The notes beneath the pieces are model-generated. The model was not told the DNA's origin and did not search any database. It saw only the letters and a program-made list of their open reading frames with translations. From positions 372,001-436,000 of the forward strand of contig NZ_CP133083.1 in assembly GCF_030908545.1 (NCBI RefSeq): a stretch of 64,000 nt of DNA, written 5' to 3'. A program made the position numbers and the translations under genes. Positions 19,823 through 28,905 of this stretch are shown here, piece after piece. Within the stretch, counting starts at the first letter, position 1. Every line of letters starts with the position of its first letter. The DNA comes from Nitrosomonas sp. sh817 (GTDB lineage Bacteria; Pseudomonadota; Gammaproteobacteria; Burkholderiales; Nitrosomonadaceae).

Positions 19823-20668
19823 TTGCAAGATTTACACGATGAAATTCGCGCCAACGTGCAACGCGCGCTGCAAGAGGACATCGGCAGCGGTGATCTGACG
19901 GCGTCGCTGATTCCGGATGACAAAGCCCTGCAGGCCACTGTGATCAGCCGGGGAAACGCGGTGTTGTGCGGCACGCAGTGGTTCGATACGTGTTTTGTAT
20001 CGCTGGCGGTGGACACAGAGATCGAATGGTTCGCCAAGGATGGTGAAACGGTACAAGCGGGGCAGATACTTTGCAAGGTTGAGGGAAATGCCCGCGCATT
20101 GCTGACGGCGGAGCGCTCGGCGCTGAATTTTCTGCAATTGCTGTCGGCGGTGGCGACGCAAACCCGGCGGTATGCCGATGCCGTCGCCGGAACCAGCGCG
20201 GTGATTGTCGATACGCGCAAAACGCTGCCGGGTTTGCGGCTGGCGCAGAAATACGCGGTGGCGTGCGGCGGCGGGGTGAACCACCGCATTGGCTTGTACG
20301 ATGGGATTCTGATCAAGGAAAACCACATCATCGCCGCCGGAGGGATTCAACCGGCGTTAAGCAGGGCGCGCGAAATCGCGCCGCCGGGCGTTTTTATCCA
20401 GATTGAAGTGGAGTCGCTAGCGGAATTGCGCGAAGCGCTGGCGGCCGACGCGCGCATGGTGTTGCTGGATAATTTCACGCTGGATCAATTAACCGATGCC
20501 GTGGCGCTGACCCGCCAGCAAGCCGGCGCACCGGTGATCCTCGAAGCCTCCGGCAATATCACGCTGGATAACGTGCGCCAAGCCGCGGAAACCGGCGTCG
20601 ACCGGATTTCGATCGGCAGTCTGACCAAGAATATCCAAGCGGTGGATCTGTCGATGCGGTTTATATAA
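19823..20668 (+). CDS. nadC: Nicotinate-nucleotide pyrophosphorylase (carboxylating)
   Basis: A 281-residue enzyme that converts quinolinate and PRPP to nicotinate mononucleotide in de novo NAD synthesis. Family motifs ALLTAERSALNFLQ, DTRKTLPGLR, KYAVACGGGVNHR and the C-terminal EASGNITLDN are all present. It starts at a TTG: AAGGA sits about seven bases upstream and no suitable ATG exists. The last eight bases overlap the end of the convergent HNH gene. Confidence 0.95.
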   Translation: MQDLHDEIRANVQRALQEDIGSGDLTASLIPDDKALQATVISRGNAVLCGTQWFDTCFVSLAVDTEIEWFAKDGETVQAGQILCKVEGNARALLTAERSALNFLQLLSAVATQTRRYADAVAGTSAVIVDTRKTLPGLRLAQKYAVACGGGVNHRIGLYDGILIKENHIIAAGGIQPALSRAREIAPPGVFIQIEVESLAELREALAADARMVLLDNFTLDQLTDAVALTRQQAGAPVILEASGNITLDNVRQAAETGVDRISIGSLTKNIQAVDLSMRFI

Positions 20669-21374
20669 GCAGATTTGAGTTAGAAAATTTGTCTTGATTG
20701 ATCAATTTGTTACGAAGATCTTCAATACTTAATACTTTATCGCCGCGATGGAGCATGGCGTGGCAGTTCGGGCACACAGGGCGAAGATCAGTTACGGGGT
20801 CTAGTTTATATTTACCGTCGGTAAGAGCCAGAGGATTAAGATGATGCACGTGTATAAAGTTTTTTCCGATCTCTCCATAACGTGCTTGAAAATTGAATCC
20901 ACATACAGCGCAGTCATGTCCATGATGTTTCACGCAAATTTCTCGAGCTTTTTGATTACGTTCGTAGGCATTTACCCGTATTTGCTTCTTTGCTCCTTCA
21001 GTGTACTTTTTTCCTGGTTCAAGTTCATCGGGAAATAGCTTCTCTCGAGAAATAATATGAGAGGCTATTGCTTTTCCATATTCACCAAGACGTTCTTGGG
21101 CTATCGCAATCTCAGCGGCGCTGAATAAACTGCGGAATTTGGGTTGCAGGAGGATTGCCTCAACCGTTAATTCAGGGCGATTTGCTTCGAGGAGTGCATC
21201 CAATCCCTTACGCTGACCTTGATTGCGAGGAAGCAACATTCGCTTAGCGGTCGCCAGGGCACCATTACGTTTTACTGATTGAAGAAATCGGCGACCCCAA
21301 TAACCAACTTCCTTGCCAGCACGTTGGTAGCCATCTTCGATAAATGCTCTGGTCAGTTCGTCCTCAAGGCTCAT
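20661..21374 (-). CDS. HNH endonuclease domain protein
   Basis: A 237-residue protein whose C-terminal 90 residues are an HNH nuclease: CAVCGF (about 155-160), the HVHHLNPL core, and RPVCPNCHAMLHRG, with two CxxC pairs to bind structural zinc. The N-terminal 130 residues are basic and match nothing I know; they might bind DNA. No methylase or other restriction gene is next to it. It starts three bases after the DUF2959 stop, so it is read with that gene, and it overlaps nadC tail to tail by eight bases. Confidence 0.85.
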   Translation of the reverse strand: MSLEDELTRAFIEDGYQRAGKEVGYWGRRFLQSVKRNGALATAKRMLLPRNQGQRKGLDALLEANRPELTVEAILLQPKFRSLFSAAEIAIAQERLGEYGKAIASHIISREKLFPDELEPGKKYTEGAKKQIRVNAYERNQKAREICVKHHGHDCAVCGFNFQARYGEIGKNFIHVHHLNPLALTDGKYKLDPVTDLRPVCPNCHAMLHRGDKVLSIEDLRNKLINQDKFSNSNLLI

Positions 21375-21377
21375 GGA

Positions 21378-22025
21378 TTATTTGCTATCCATCGTACTAA
21401 TAAATGCATTGGCTTCGTTGATCGAGCGTTCCATCGAAGCGATCAGCGCCGACACGTCGGATTTGATATTGCCGAGTTCACCTTTGAGCGATGCGATGGC
21501 GCGGGCGTTGAGGTTGTGCTTGAGGTACATGACTTGATCGTTGAACACCGTCAGAATCGGCTGGATTTTGCTTTCAGCCTGCTTCATCGACGAGATAAGC
21601 TGATGGTAATGCGCTTGCGTGGCTTCGAGTTTGCGCTGGCTGTTTTGCCGCATGGAGGCGTTGCTGTATTGCGTGATTTCCTGTTTCCATTCGGTAAATA
21701 ACGCTTCCGATACGCTCTCGATATCGGCGATGCGGCTGCGGACTTCTTCGGCTTTGCCCAGACTGGCTTCATACGCGTCGTTCAGCCGTGTGTACGTCGC
21801 TTCCAGATCGCCGCCCTGAAAGTTGGTGGCGGCGGTGAATTGTTCCAATGCCGATTTGAATTGTTCCTTGGTTTCCTGCTGGGTGTCGCGGGCTTTTTCA
21901 ACGCGATACACCATCACATCGCGCTTGGGTATGCCGACTTTTTCCAGTCCTTCGAGGTACATTGTGGTACAGGCACTTAGCAGCAGGGATAATGACAGCA
22001 TGAATAGACGAATAGACTGATTCAT
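21378..22025 (-). CDS. DUF2959 family lipoprotein
   Basis: A 215-residue lipoprotein with signal and lipobox LSAC, Cys19. The mature part is almost wholly helical, with heptad-like runs at about 45-100 and 120-210, fitting the DUF2959 family of predicted coiled-coil envelope proteins. Its role is unknown. It follows the lipid-gene trio after about 50 bases and leads into the HNH gene. Confidence 0.8.
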   Translation of the reverse strand: MNQSIRLFMLSLSLLLSACTTMYLEGLEKVGIPKRDVMVYRVEKARDTQQETKEQFKSALEQFTAATNFQGGDLEATYTRLNDAYEASLGKAEEVRSRIADIESVSEALFTEWKQEITQYSNASMRQNSQRKLEATQAHYHQLISSMKQAESKIQPILTVFNDQVMYLKHNLNARAIASLKGELGNIKSDVSALIASMERSINEANAFISTMDSK

Positions 22026-22075
22026 AGATTTTCTCCAATGGAAGTTTTGGTGGATAGTTTAATGCATGATGGCCG

Positions 22076-23047
22076 TTAGCGTAACACGCCGCGGCGGATG
22101 AGACGGCTGGCGACTTTTAAACCCCAAAGGATCGGGTGGCGGCGCAGCAGCGGCGTGACTTCGACGCGCACGCCGGTGTGGCGCTCGATTTTCCAGGCGG
22201 CGTAGTCGACGCTGTTGGCGAATGTCAGTGTGGCTTTGGCCAGGCGCAGGATCGACAGAACCCGGCCTTGCCAGCGGCGCACGCGCCAGCGCCATAAAGC
22301 CTGCTTTTGGGTTGCCGGATCGGTCAGGCACCGGTAGCAACCATCCGCTTGTTGTTCCAGAACATTCCGCAACAGCGGGCTGGCCGCGGTGGTCAGGCCG
22401 GTGAAAGCGGTTAAATTAGCATTGGCCAGATGATTGGCGCGGCCTGCCTTCTCGGCGCGCAGCTCGGCGGCGTAAGTCAACAACAAGCAGCGAGTCCACA
22501 GTTGTTCAACAGTGTAGCTACCGGCTTCAAGCGCGGCTACGCCGGTTCGCAAAAAAGTGAGCACCGAGTGCGCCATTGCTGCGTACAACTGCTGGCGGAC
22601 GCTGTCATTTCGTGCGAACAACAGCCGCGACGGTTGCGCGAAACGCGCCCAGATATACGAATGAAACCAGCGGTGCGCACCGGCTTCAAAATCGGCGGTG
22701 GAAATGACTGCGTACTTGGCGCGCAGGGTTTTTTCCTGATGCGGCACTTCCAGATAAAACACATTCGGCGGCAGCCACGCATTCAGAACCGCTAAATGCC
22801 GTTTGGGATAGGCTTTACGGTAGTCGTCGACAACCACGTACAGATCGACGATGCCTTCATCGAGACTGATCGCGGAATGCAAGCAGGAGCCGTACAACAC
22901 CACGGCATCGAGCGATTCGCCGAAACGCTGAATCAGCGCATCGACCAGCGGCGCAAAATCCGGCGAAACCGGCTGATCGCTTTCCGCCGCGACGGCATCG
23001 AGCAACTCGGCGGGCAATGGTTCATGGGTGGCAGGCGCTAGAGTCAT
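22076..23047 (-). CDS. Nucleotidyltransferase-fold protein in lipid-gene cluster
   Basis: A 323-residue protein. VLYGSCLHSA followed by VDLYVVVDD has the shape of the nucleotidyltransferase signature (GS, then D-x-D), but the second acidic residue of the D-h-D pair is Tyr, so catalysis is doubtful or uses another residue. The rest is helical, ending with a very basic tail. I chose ATG 23047 because AGGA lies six bases upstream and it starts eight bases after the lipid-kinase stop. A longer in-frame start would overlap that gene. The substrate is unknown. Confidence 0.65.
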   Translation of the reverse strand: MTLAPATHEPLPAELLDAVAAESDQPVSPDFAPLVDALIQRFGESLDAVVLYGSCLHSAISLDEGIVDLYVVVDDYRKAYPKRHLAVLNAWLPPNVFYLEVPHQEKTLRAKYAVISTADFEAGAHRWFHSYIWARFAQPSRLLFARNDSVRQQLYAAMAHSVLTFLRTGVAALEAGSYTVEQLWTRCLLLTYAAELRAEKAGRANHLANANLTAFTGLTTAASPLLRNVLEQQADGCYRCLTDPATQKQALWRWRVRRWQGRVLSILRLAKATLTFANSVDYAAWKIERHTGVRVEVTPLLRRHPILWGLKVASRLIRRGVLR

Positions 23048-23054
23048 GAGGTTC

Positions 23055-24044
23055 CTATAACACCAGAAATGTAACCGGTTCGGTGGCGGCGATGGTGATC
23101 GGCGATTGCGGCGCCGAACGGTACAGTTCGCCGTCGACGATGTATTCATCGTCCATTTCGATCGTCATGCGGGCGGTATTGTGACTGTAATAACCCTCTT
23201 GTTCCCGCAGTACATGTCCGCCACCGGATAACAGCGGCCACAGCGAACGCCACAAGCGCTTGTGCCTTTGATCGACCAAGGTGACGTGCAGCGGCTCCGG
23301 TTCTTTGCCCCAGTACGGGCGGATGTTAAGTAACAGGCAATGCAATGCGCTGACCAAGGTGAACAGGTAGGTGCCGCGGTGCATCCGGCCGTTGGCTTCG
23401 GTCAAGGTCATGGTGACCGGCGACCAGGCGCTTTGCTGACGTCCGAACAACATACCGAACAGTGAGCGCAGCATGATCAATGCGGTGAAAATACCGCCGG
23501 TGATGCCGATTTGCTTGACCGGGCTGCGCGAGAATTTAACGCCGCGCGCAACCAGGCCGACTGCGAAGAACATGCCGTAAATCGCCGGAATGTCTGGTTG
23601 TTCGATCCGCAGCACCGGGCGTTGCACCAGATGGGGCGCTGTTGGTTGGCGCAGATAATGATGCAAACGCTGAATGATTTGTTCGGGCTTGCCTTGCATG
23701 CCTAAGTCCAGCGGCGTCATGTTGGTGGTGCCTCCGGGCACGATCATTATGAGCGGCCAGTCGGCGGGCGCGCGGGCCGCGAATAAATGGCCGAAAATTG
23801 CATGCGTGGTGCCGTCACCGGCGACGATCACCAGCAAGTCGATATCCGCTTGCAGCAATTGTTCGATGGTGGTTTTGAAAGTCAGAGCATCCTGCGCTTC
23901 GCACACCATCAGATCCGGTATGGCACGCAACGCTTCGCGGATAGCGGCTGCGCGCTTGCGCACCTGACCGCCCAGCGGATTGAGCAGGCAGCCGATTTTG
24001 GCTGTTCCGGCTTGCAGGCGGCTGATGCGCGTGGTCAGCGTCAT
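23055..24044 (-). CDS. Diacylglycerol/lipid kinase family protein
   Basis: A 329-residue protein of the DAGK catalytic family. The nucleotide-binding motifs are LNPLGG (21-26), VAGDGTTHA (74-82) and PGGTTNM (103-109). The last is the form seen where lipid kinases normally have GGTGN. It should phosphorylate a lipid at the inner membrane face. The open frame runs far upstream through the neighbouring gene but without meaningful protein there, so I placed the start at ATG 24044, 27 bases after the CDP-alcohol phosphatidyltransferase stop. It sits second in a three-gene lipid set. Confidence 0.85.
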   Translation of the reverse strand: MTLTTRISRLQAGTAKIGCLLNPLGGQVRKRAAAIREALRAIPDLMVCEAQDALTFKTTIEQLLQADIDLLVIVAGDGTTHAIFGHLFAARAPADWPLIMIVPGGTTNMTPLDLGMQGKPEQIIQRLHHYLRQPTAPHLVQRPVLRIEQPDIPAIYGMFFAVGLVARGVKFSRSPVKQIGITGGIFTALIMLRSLFGMLFGRQQSAWSPVTMTLTEANGRMHRGTYLFTLVSALHCLLLNIRPYWGKEPEPLHVTLVDQRHKRLWRSLWPLLSGGGHVLREQEGYYSHNTARMTIEMDDEYIVDGELYRSAPQSPITIAATEPVTFLVL

Positions 24045-24070
24045 GAGGATAGTCTGGCGGCTAGTTAACG

Positions 24071-25303
24071 TTATGACAACGGGAATGGTTTTCTCAGATC
24101 GACCGGGGCACGCGTGAAAATTCTGACCGCCAGGATATCCCGGTCGCGCGCTGGGTCGATATCCTGCAGCCAGGATGTCAAGGTTCCGCCTTGCAGCTTG
24201 ATCTTCCATGCGGTGACGACGCGCCAGAGCAGGAATACGGTGGAAGCCAGATGCCAGACAACCACCATCAGCAATCCGAAATCGGGTTGATCGGTGAGCC
24301 AGCAGTAGCTGAGTAATACCAGATTCGGGTTGCGCCGTGCTGTTATGAGGCGGTTGAACGAGTCGAGTTTTTTCCAGATAAACATATCGAACGACGCCAA
24401 GCCGAACTGAAATGCGCCTTCGCACAGGCGTCCGCCGACATAACCGAGAAACATCAACGTCATCAGCACGCCCAGTCCGGTCAGCGGCGTTGCGGTGCCC
24501 GCTAGGCCGACGCCCCAAGCGACATACCACAGCGGCGGATGCACGATATCCAGGCCATGATCCAATACATCGCCCAGGCGGCTGGACGTGACGGTGACGC
24601 GCGCCAGCTTGCCGTCGACGGTATCGAGAAAGGTCATGAACCAGCCCATCAGTAAACCGGTTCCGAACAATCCGTGCCAGAACGCGACGCCCGCCAGCAC
24701 GGCGAAAACGACGCTGGCGTAGGTGACATGATTCGGTTGCCAGCCCCGGCGCACGCAGTAATGCGTTGCCCAATATGCCGGCAGCGGCCAGACCCACTTG
24801 GTAACGAAATCGGTGACGCCTTTATACGATCCGGAAAACAGTTCTTTTTCGAGCAACGGCTTGTTTTCCAGACTGACCGGCAAAATATACGGCGGATCTT
24901 TCTTTTTCAGATTTTGCTGCACGTCGATTTTCAGGTCTTTCAAACCGATGCGCGGGATGGTCAGCAACGCGAATTTATAGTTATGGTCTTTATTGTTGTT
25001 GAGATTGCGCAATAACTGCGGCGCATAGCTGCCATCGGTCAGGATCGCAGCGGGACAACCTTCGTCATTGTATAACGCAACTTTTTTGTCCTGTTCGAGC
25101 AAAGCTTTCAATACGCGCGCGTCGAACAGGAAATTGGCGTTCAAAAACAGCGCCTGAGCGCTGACCGGGATTTTTTCGGCATCGCCGGTGAATTTCAAGT
25201 GCGGGTAAGGTTTCAGCATCCGCGCCAAGCGTTCGCGCCCGGTGAGTCCCCAAATGGTTATTTCATCTTCACCGAAAATGTAAATGTAGGTTGAAGTCGG
25301 CAT
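24071..25303 (-). CDS. CDP-alcohol phosphatidyltransferase with extra N-terminal domain
   Basis: A 410-residue membrane enzyme. The family motif D-xx-DG-xx-AR-x8-G-xxx-D-xxx-D is complete at residues 227-252, ahead of several membrane helices (about 195-390). It should swap CMP of a CDP-alcohol for another alcohol to make a phospholipid-type product. The first 165 residues are an added soluble domain with a Rossmann-like look (GLTGRERLARML, ALFLNANFLFDARVL). In archaeal and actinobacterial inositol-lipid enzymes a nucleotidyltransferase is fused in the same place, but the nucleotide-binding motifs are not clear here. First gene of the lipid string. Confidence 0.88.
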   Translation of the reverse strand: MPTSTYIYIFGEDEITIWGLTGRERLARMLKPYPHLKFTGDAEKIPVSAQALFLNANFLFDARVLKALLEQDKKVALYNDEGCPAAILTDGSYAPQLLRNLNNNKDHNYKFALLTIPRIGLKDLKIDVQQNLKKKDPPYILPVSLENKPLLEKELFSGSYKGVTDFVTKWVWPLPAYWATHYCVRRGWQPNHVTYASVVFAVLAGVAFWHGLFGTGLLMGWFMTFLDTVDGKLARVTVTSSRLGDVLDHGLDIVHPPLWYVAWGVGLAGTATPLTGLGVLMTLMFLGYVGGRLCEGAFQFGLASFDMFIWKKLDSFNRLITARRNPNLVLLSYCWLTDQPDFGLLMVVVWHLASTVFLLWRVVTAWKIKLQGGTLTSWLQDIDPARDRDILAVRIFTRAPVDLRKPFPLS

Positions 25304-25419
25304 GTGTGATAGCTCAAGGGTGTTATTCTAATTTGACCGTCCGATTCCGGGAAAAATGGATCGAGTCTTGCGAGACCCTGCGATTTTAGAGGTTTTCCAG
25401 CAACAATAATAGCTTATCG

Positions 25420-26481
25420 CTAAAAAGTCCGGCGCAACCATAAACTGGCGATCAGAATCATCACAATACTGGGTATCAATGCAATGACGGTGGTATTTAT
25501 CCGCAGGATCAAGCCGGTATTGGCAATAATTTGATCGAGCAAGTAAACCGCGATTCCGATCAGAGTGGCGAGTACCAGTTTGTTGCTGAGGCCGGTACGG
25601 ATTGATCCGAACACGAATGGGATCGATAGCAGCAACATGGCGATCGTCATCAAGGCGCTGCCGATTTTGCGCCACAACGCCAGCGCGTAGGAATCCGCAT
25701 CCTGGCCGGTGCTGCGCAGGAATTCGACGTGACGGGCCAATTCGACCGGCGACAAACTCTCCGGCGGTTTGGTCAACGTTGCGATGTCGTCGGGTTTGAC
25801 GAAGGAATTCCAGTTGATTGCCTCGGCGCGAGTGACGGTTATTTGATCGTCTGTAAACGTGCGGATGGTGACATTGCTGAGTTGCCACACTTCGTCATCG
25901 ATGATATCGGCATATTGTGCCAGCGTGTGCGATTGTAAAAAACCATCCGGATCGAGTTGCAGCAGTTCGATATCCGCGGCTCTGGTGTTATGAACGATTT
26001 GGCCGATGCGCAAAATGCTGTGCTCGTTGCGGGTCCAGATACCGAGATTCCTGCCTAGCTCAACTGTCAATTCCAATGCATTGGCCCGGTAAGTGATCGC
26101 CTTCTGCTGCAACTGCGGGGCCACGAATTGTTCCAGAATCGCGACACCGAGCAACAGCACGATTCCGATGCTGAGTGGCGCCAGGCTGATTCGCAGCGGC
26201 GACAGGCCGGCGACCCGCATGGCGATCAATTCCGAGTGCACTGCCAGCTTTCCAAGTGCGATCACGGTACCGATCAACGCGATAAAGGGTGCGATCTGAA
26301 TGAACCGGCGCGGCAACAGCATGGCGGTATAGAAAAACGCATCGCTGACGCGGTAGGTGCCTTTGCCGACATCGTCCAGCTGGTCCAGTAAATCAAAAAA
26401 ACTGAAGAGCGGTAACAAAACCGCGGTGGCGATTATGAAACCGGTGATGACTTGGTAGCTGATATAACGATAGAGGGTCAT
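25420..26481 (-). CDS. lptG: LPS export ABC transporter permease LptG
   Basis: A 353-residue inner-membrane permease of the LptB2FG extractor that lifts lipopolysaccharide into the Lpt bridge. Three membrane segments at the N-terminus (about 10-120), a periplasmic beta-jellyroll middle, and three at the C-terminus (about 275-350) match the YjgP/YjgQ fold. Its ATG overlaps the lptF stop by four bases (ATGA), so it is translationally coupled. Confidence 0.94.
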   Translation of the reverse strand: MTLYRYISYQVITGFIIATAVLLPLFSFFDLLDQLDDVGKGTYRVSDAFFYTAMLLPRRFIQIAPFIALIGTVIALGKLAVHSELIAMRVAGLSPLRISLAPLSIGIVLLLGVAILEQFVAPQLQQKAITYRANALELTVELGRNLGIWTRNEHSILRIGQIVHNTRAADIELLQLDPDGFLQSHTLAQYADIIDDEVWQLSNVTIRTFTDDQITVTRAEAINWNSFVKPDDIATLTKPPESLSPVELARHVEFLRSTGQDADSYALALWRKIGSALMTIAMLLLSIPFVFGSIRTGLSNKLVLATLIGIAVYLLDQIIANTGLILRINTTVIALIPSIVMILIASLWLRRTF

Positions 26482-27557
26482 GACTGACGCGGCTGTTTTT
26501 TATTGCTTGCGATCCATGCGTAAGTGATAAGGGCGAGCAACATCAAGGATTCCAGCCACCAAACTCCCGGCACGTTGCCGACCACGCCTTGTTCCACCCA
26601 GGTTTTAGCCAATCCGCTCAGGTTGTAATAAGCCGCGAAAGCCAGCGCGGCGAATAAATAAGTCCGCTCGGTTTTGTCCTGGCGCGGTGACAAGCGGATA
26701 AATGTCATGGCGATCAAAGCCAGCAGAATGGTGGCGAGAGGACGGGAAATCCGCCATTGCAGTTCCGCGATGTCGCGCGGTTGATCCGACTCCCATAGCG
26801 TCCGGGTTGCCGCCGCTTTACGCCGGTAGTTAAGTGCGGTGTCATTATCGATAAAGTAAGTCATGCTTTTGAAGTGAATGACGTCATCCACGGTAGCCGC
26901 ATTGGTCAATTGATAAACCACGCCGTCGGATAATTGGATGTTCGGCCTCGGTTCTTGCGCTGTCGGCTGGATCTGGTGCGCTTTTTGAGCGAATACGATT
27001 TCACTGCTATCCGGTTTTCTCATGAAATGAAAGATATTCTGCATTTCCTTGTTGATTTCGTCTTTAGTCCGCACATATACAATCCTGCCGGATTTTTCGC
27101 TGCCGTAAAAGCGGCCGGCTTGAAAGCGATTGGTATTCAACTCCGCTTCCGCTTGCGCATCCAGGATGTAGCTTTCGCTATAAGCCCAGGGCCGGACATA
27201 CGACGACAGCATGCCGCTCAGAATACCGACAGGGATTGCCACGGTCAGGACAGTCAGCACCAAACGCGAGCCGCTCAAACCGAAAGTGCGCATCACAATC
27301 AATTCATGATCCTTGTTGAGCCTGCCCAGACCGATGATGACCGAAATATAGAGCGCGATGGGAATCAAAACTTCCAGCGCGATGAGCGTCTTGAGAAATA
27401 CCAGTTTGATTAATGCTGCGATTCCCAAGGTTTCCGTTACCGCTCCGGCCAGCAGGCGGGCGCTGCTGAAGCTGGCGAACAGGCCGATCAAAATGAGCGC
27501 CACTACCGTGAATGGCAACATGATTTCCCGCGCGATATACCGTTCGATCAATTTCAT
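26478..27557 (-). CDS. lptF: LPS export ABC transporter permease LptF
   Basis: A 359-residue partner of LptG with the same six-helix plus jellyroll layout. MKLIERYIAREI at the start is the typical LptF N-terminus, and I chose ATG 27557 for that reason over an in-frame ATG 18 codons upstream. It is followed by lptG with a four-base overlap. The ATPase lptB is not in the window. Confidence 0.94.
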   Translation of the reverse strand: MKLIERYIAREIMLPFTVVALILIGLFASFSSARLLAGAVTETLGIAALIKLVFLKTLIALEVLIPIALYISVIIGLGRLNKDHELIVMRTFGLSGSRLVLTVLTVAIPVGILSGMLSSYVRPWAYSESYILDAQAEAELNTNRFQAGRFYGSEKSGRIVYVRTKDEINKEMQNIFHFMRKPDSSEIVFAQKAHQIQPTAQEPRPNIQLSDGVVYQLTNAATVDDVIHFKSMTYFIDNDTALNYRRKAAATRTLWESDQPRDIAELQWRISRPLATILLALIAMTFIRLSPRQDKTERTYLFAALAFAAYYNLSGLAKTWVEQGVVGNVPGVWWLESLMLLALITYAWIASNKKQPRQS

Positions 27558-27627
27558 CGATTCAAGCTGGCAATGTTTCGAAGCCAATGGCTCCGAAGGA
27601 GCGTAAGGCACGCGGCTAATGGATTAC

Positions 27628-28779
27628 TCATAACAGTTTCTGATAAATCCGGTAACGTTTGTATTGCTCGCAGCCGATTTTGTCGAGGATATGACGCATC
27701 GCCATGTTATCTTCCAGGATCCATGATAATTCAACTTCTTCGATGCCTCTTGCGAGACCGGCTTGCCTGGGGGCATCAATGACGAGACAGGCTAACGCCA
27801 GCCCGACCGGCGTATTGTGATATTGTTTGCGGACGCCCATTAGCGGGATGCGTCCGGAACGGATTTGCCGTTTCCTGACGCGATTGATAAGTTTGAGCCA
27901 GCCGAAAGGAAGAAGACGGCCGTTTAATTCCTTTAATACTTCGTTCAAGTTCGGTAATCCCACCATGAATGCCGCCGGTTTTCCGTCAATCTCGGCAATT
28001 TGGATAAATTCATCCGGCAGCAGCAGGCGCAAACTGTTGCCCAGTTCGGCGAATTCTTCTTCAGTGAACGGGATAAACCCCCAGTTTTCCGACCAGGCAT
28101 CGTTAAAAATGCTACGCAAGGTTTCGATTTCCTCGTCGAAGCGGTCACGCTGCAAGGTTCTCAAGCGAATTTGCGGGGAGAATCGCCGGATGATCATTTG
28201 CATGACAGCCGGTATCTCAAAGTCGACTTCAATTTTATACGCCAATAAATCTTTTGCCGGATGATAGCCTTGTTCTTCAAGCAGCCGGCCATACCAGCGC
28301 GCGGAATGCGGCATCATGATAACCGGCGGTGTGTCGAAACCTTCGACCAGAATGCCGCATTCCTGATTGATCGACAGATTGAACGGACCGCTGACCTGGC
28401 GGATTTCCCTCGCTGCCAGCCAAGCTTCCGCATTCAGAATCAGGGCGGAGAATACCTCGGAATCGTCGATACATTCGAGCAAACCGAAATGACCGCTATC
28501 CGATCCATACCTTTCCTGGTGCAGCTTGTCGATTTGCGCGCTGATCCGGCCAACGGGCTGCCCGTTCCGGTACGCCACCCAGGCTTGCCATTCGCCATGT
28601 TTGAAATAAGGATTGAAACGGGAAAAATGAAAACGGCGTTCGAGACGTAACGGCGGCACCCACATCGGGTCATCGGCATAGACGTGCCATGGGACATCGA
28701 TAAACTTACCCATATCCCGATATGACATAACCGGTTTGACGGTTATGCGGGAATTGGCCGGCATCGGGTGATTACTCAT
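27628..28779 (-). CDS. GNAT-like N-acetyltransferase family protein
   Basis: A 383-residue protein of a family usually labelled N-acetyltransferase or hypothetical. Two GNAT-like halves can be traced: residues 15-200, opening with the conserved WVPPLRLE, and 200-383, with FMVGLPNLNEVL and a terminal VELSWILEDNMAMRHI that resembles the acetyl-CoA region of tandem GNATs. The substrate is unknown. It is followed by lptF on the same strand at a distance of about 70 bases. Confidence 0.7.
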   Translation of the reverse strand: MSNHPMPANSRITVKPVMSYRDMGKFIDVPWHVYADDPMWVPPLRLERRFHFSRFNPYFKHGEWQAWVAYRNGQPVGRISAQIDKLHQERYGSDSGHFGLLECIDDSEVFSALILNAEAWLAAREIRQVSGPFNLSINQECGILVEGFDTPPVIMMPHSARWYGRLLEEQGYHPAKDLLAYKIEVDFEIPAVMQMIIRRFSPQIRLRTLQRDRFDEEIETLRSIFNDAWSENWGFIPFTEEEFAELGNSLRLLLPDEFIQIAEIDGKPAAFMVGLPNLNEVLKELNGRLLPFGWLKLINRVRKRQIRSGRIPLMGVRKQYHNTPVGLALACLVIDAPRQAGLARGIEEVELSWILEDNMAMRHILDKIGCEQYKRYRIYQKLL

Positions 28780-28905
28780 CGATGATGGAGCACCGTTTCT
28801 GGTAAATGTTGCAACGAGCCGCGAGCGATAATCTATTCACTGGGTAACGAAATGATTCTGATGATTAACAACGGATAAATACAGCAGCCCGGCGCGATAG
28901 CGAAA

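Noticed and set aside
24045..24797. Upstream extension of the lipid-kinase frame by 251 codons
   Set aside because: It runs antisense in frame through the CDP-alcohol phosphatidyltransferase gene and gives an Arg-rich non-protein-like product. The lipid-kinase fold begins at ATG 24044.
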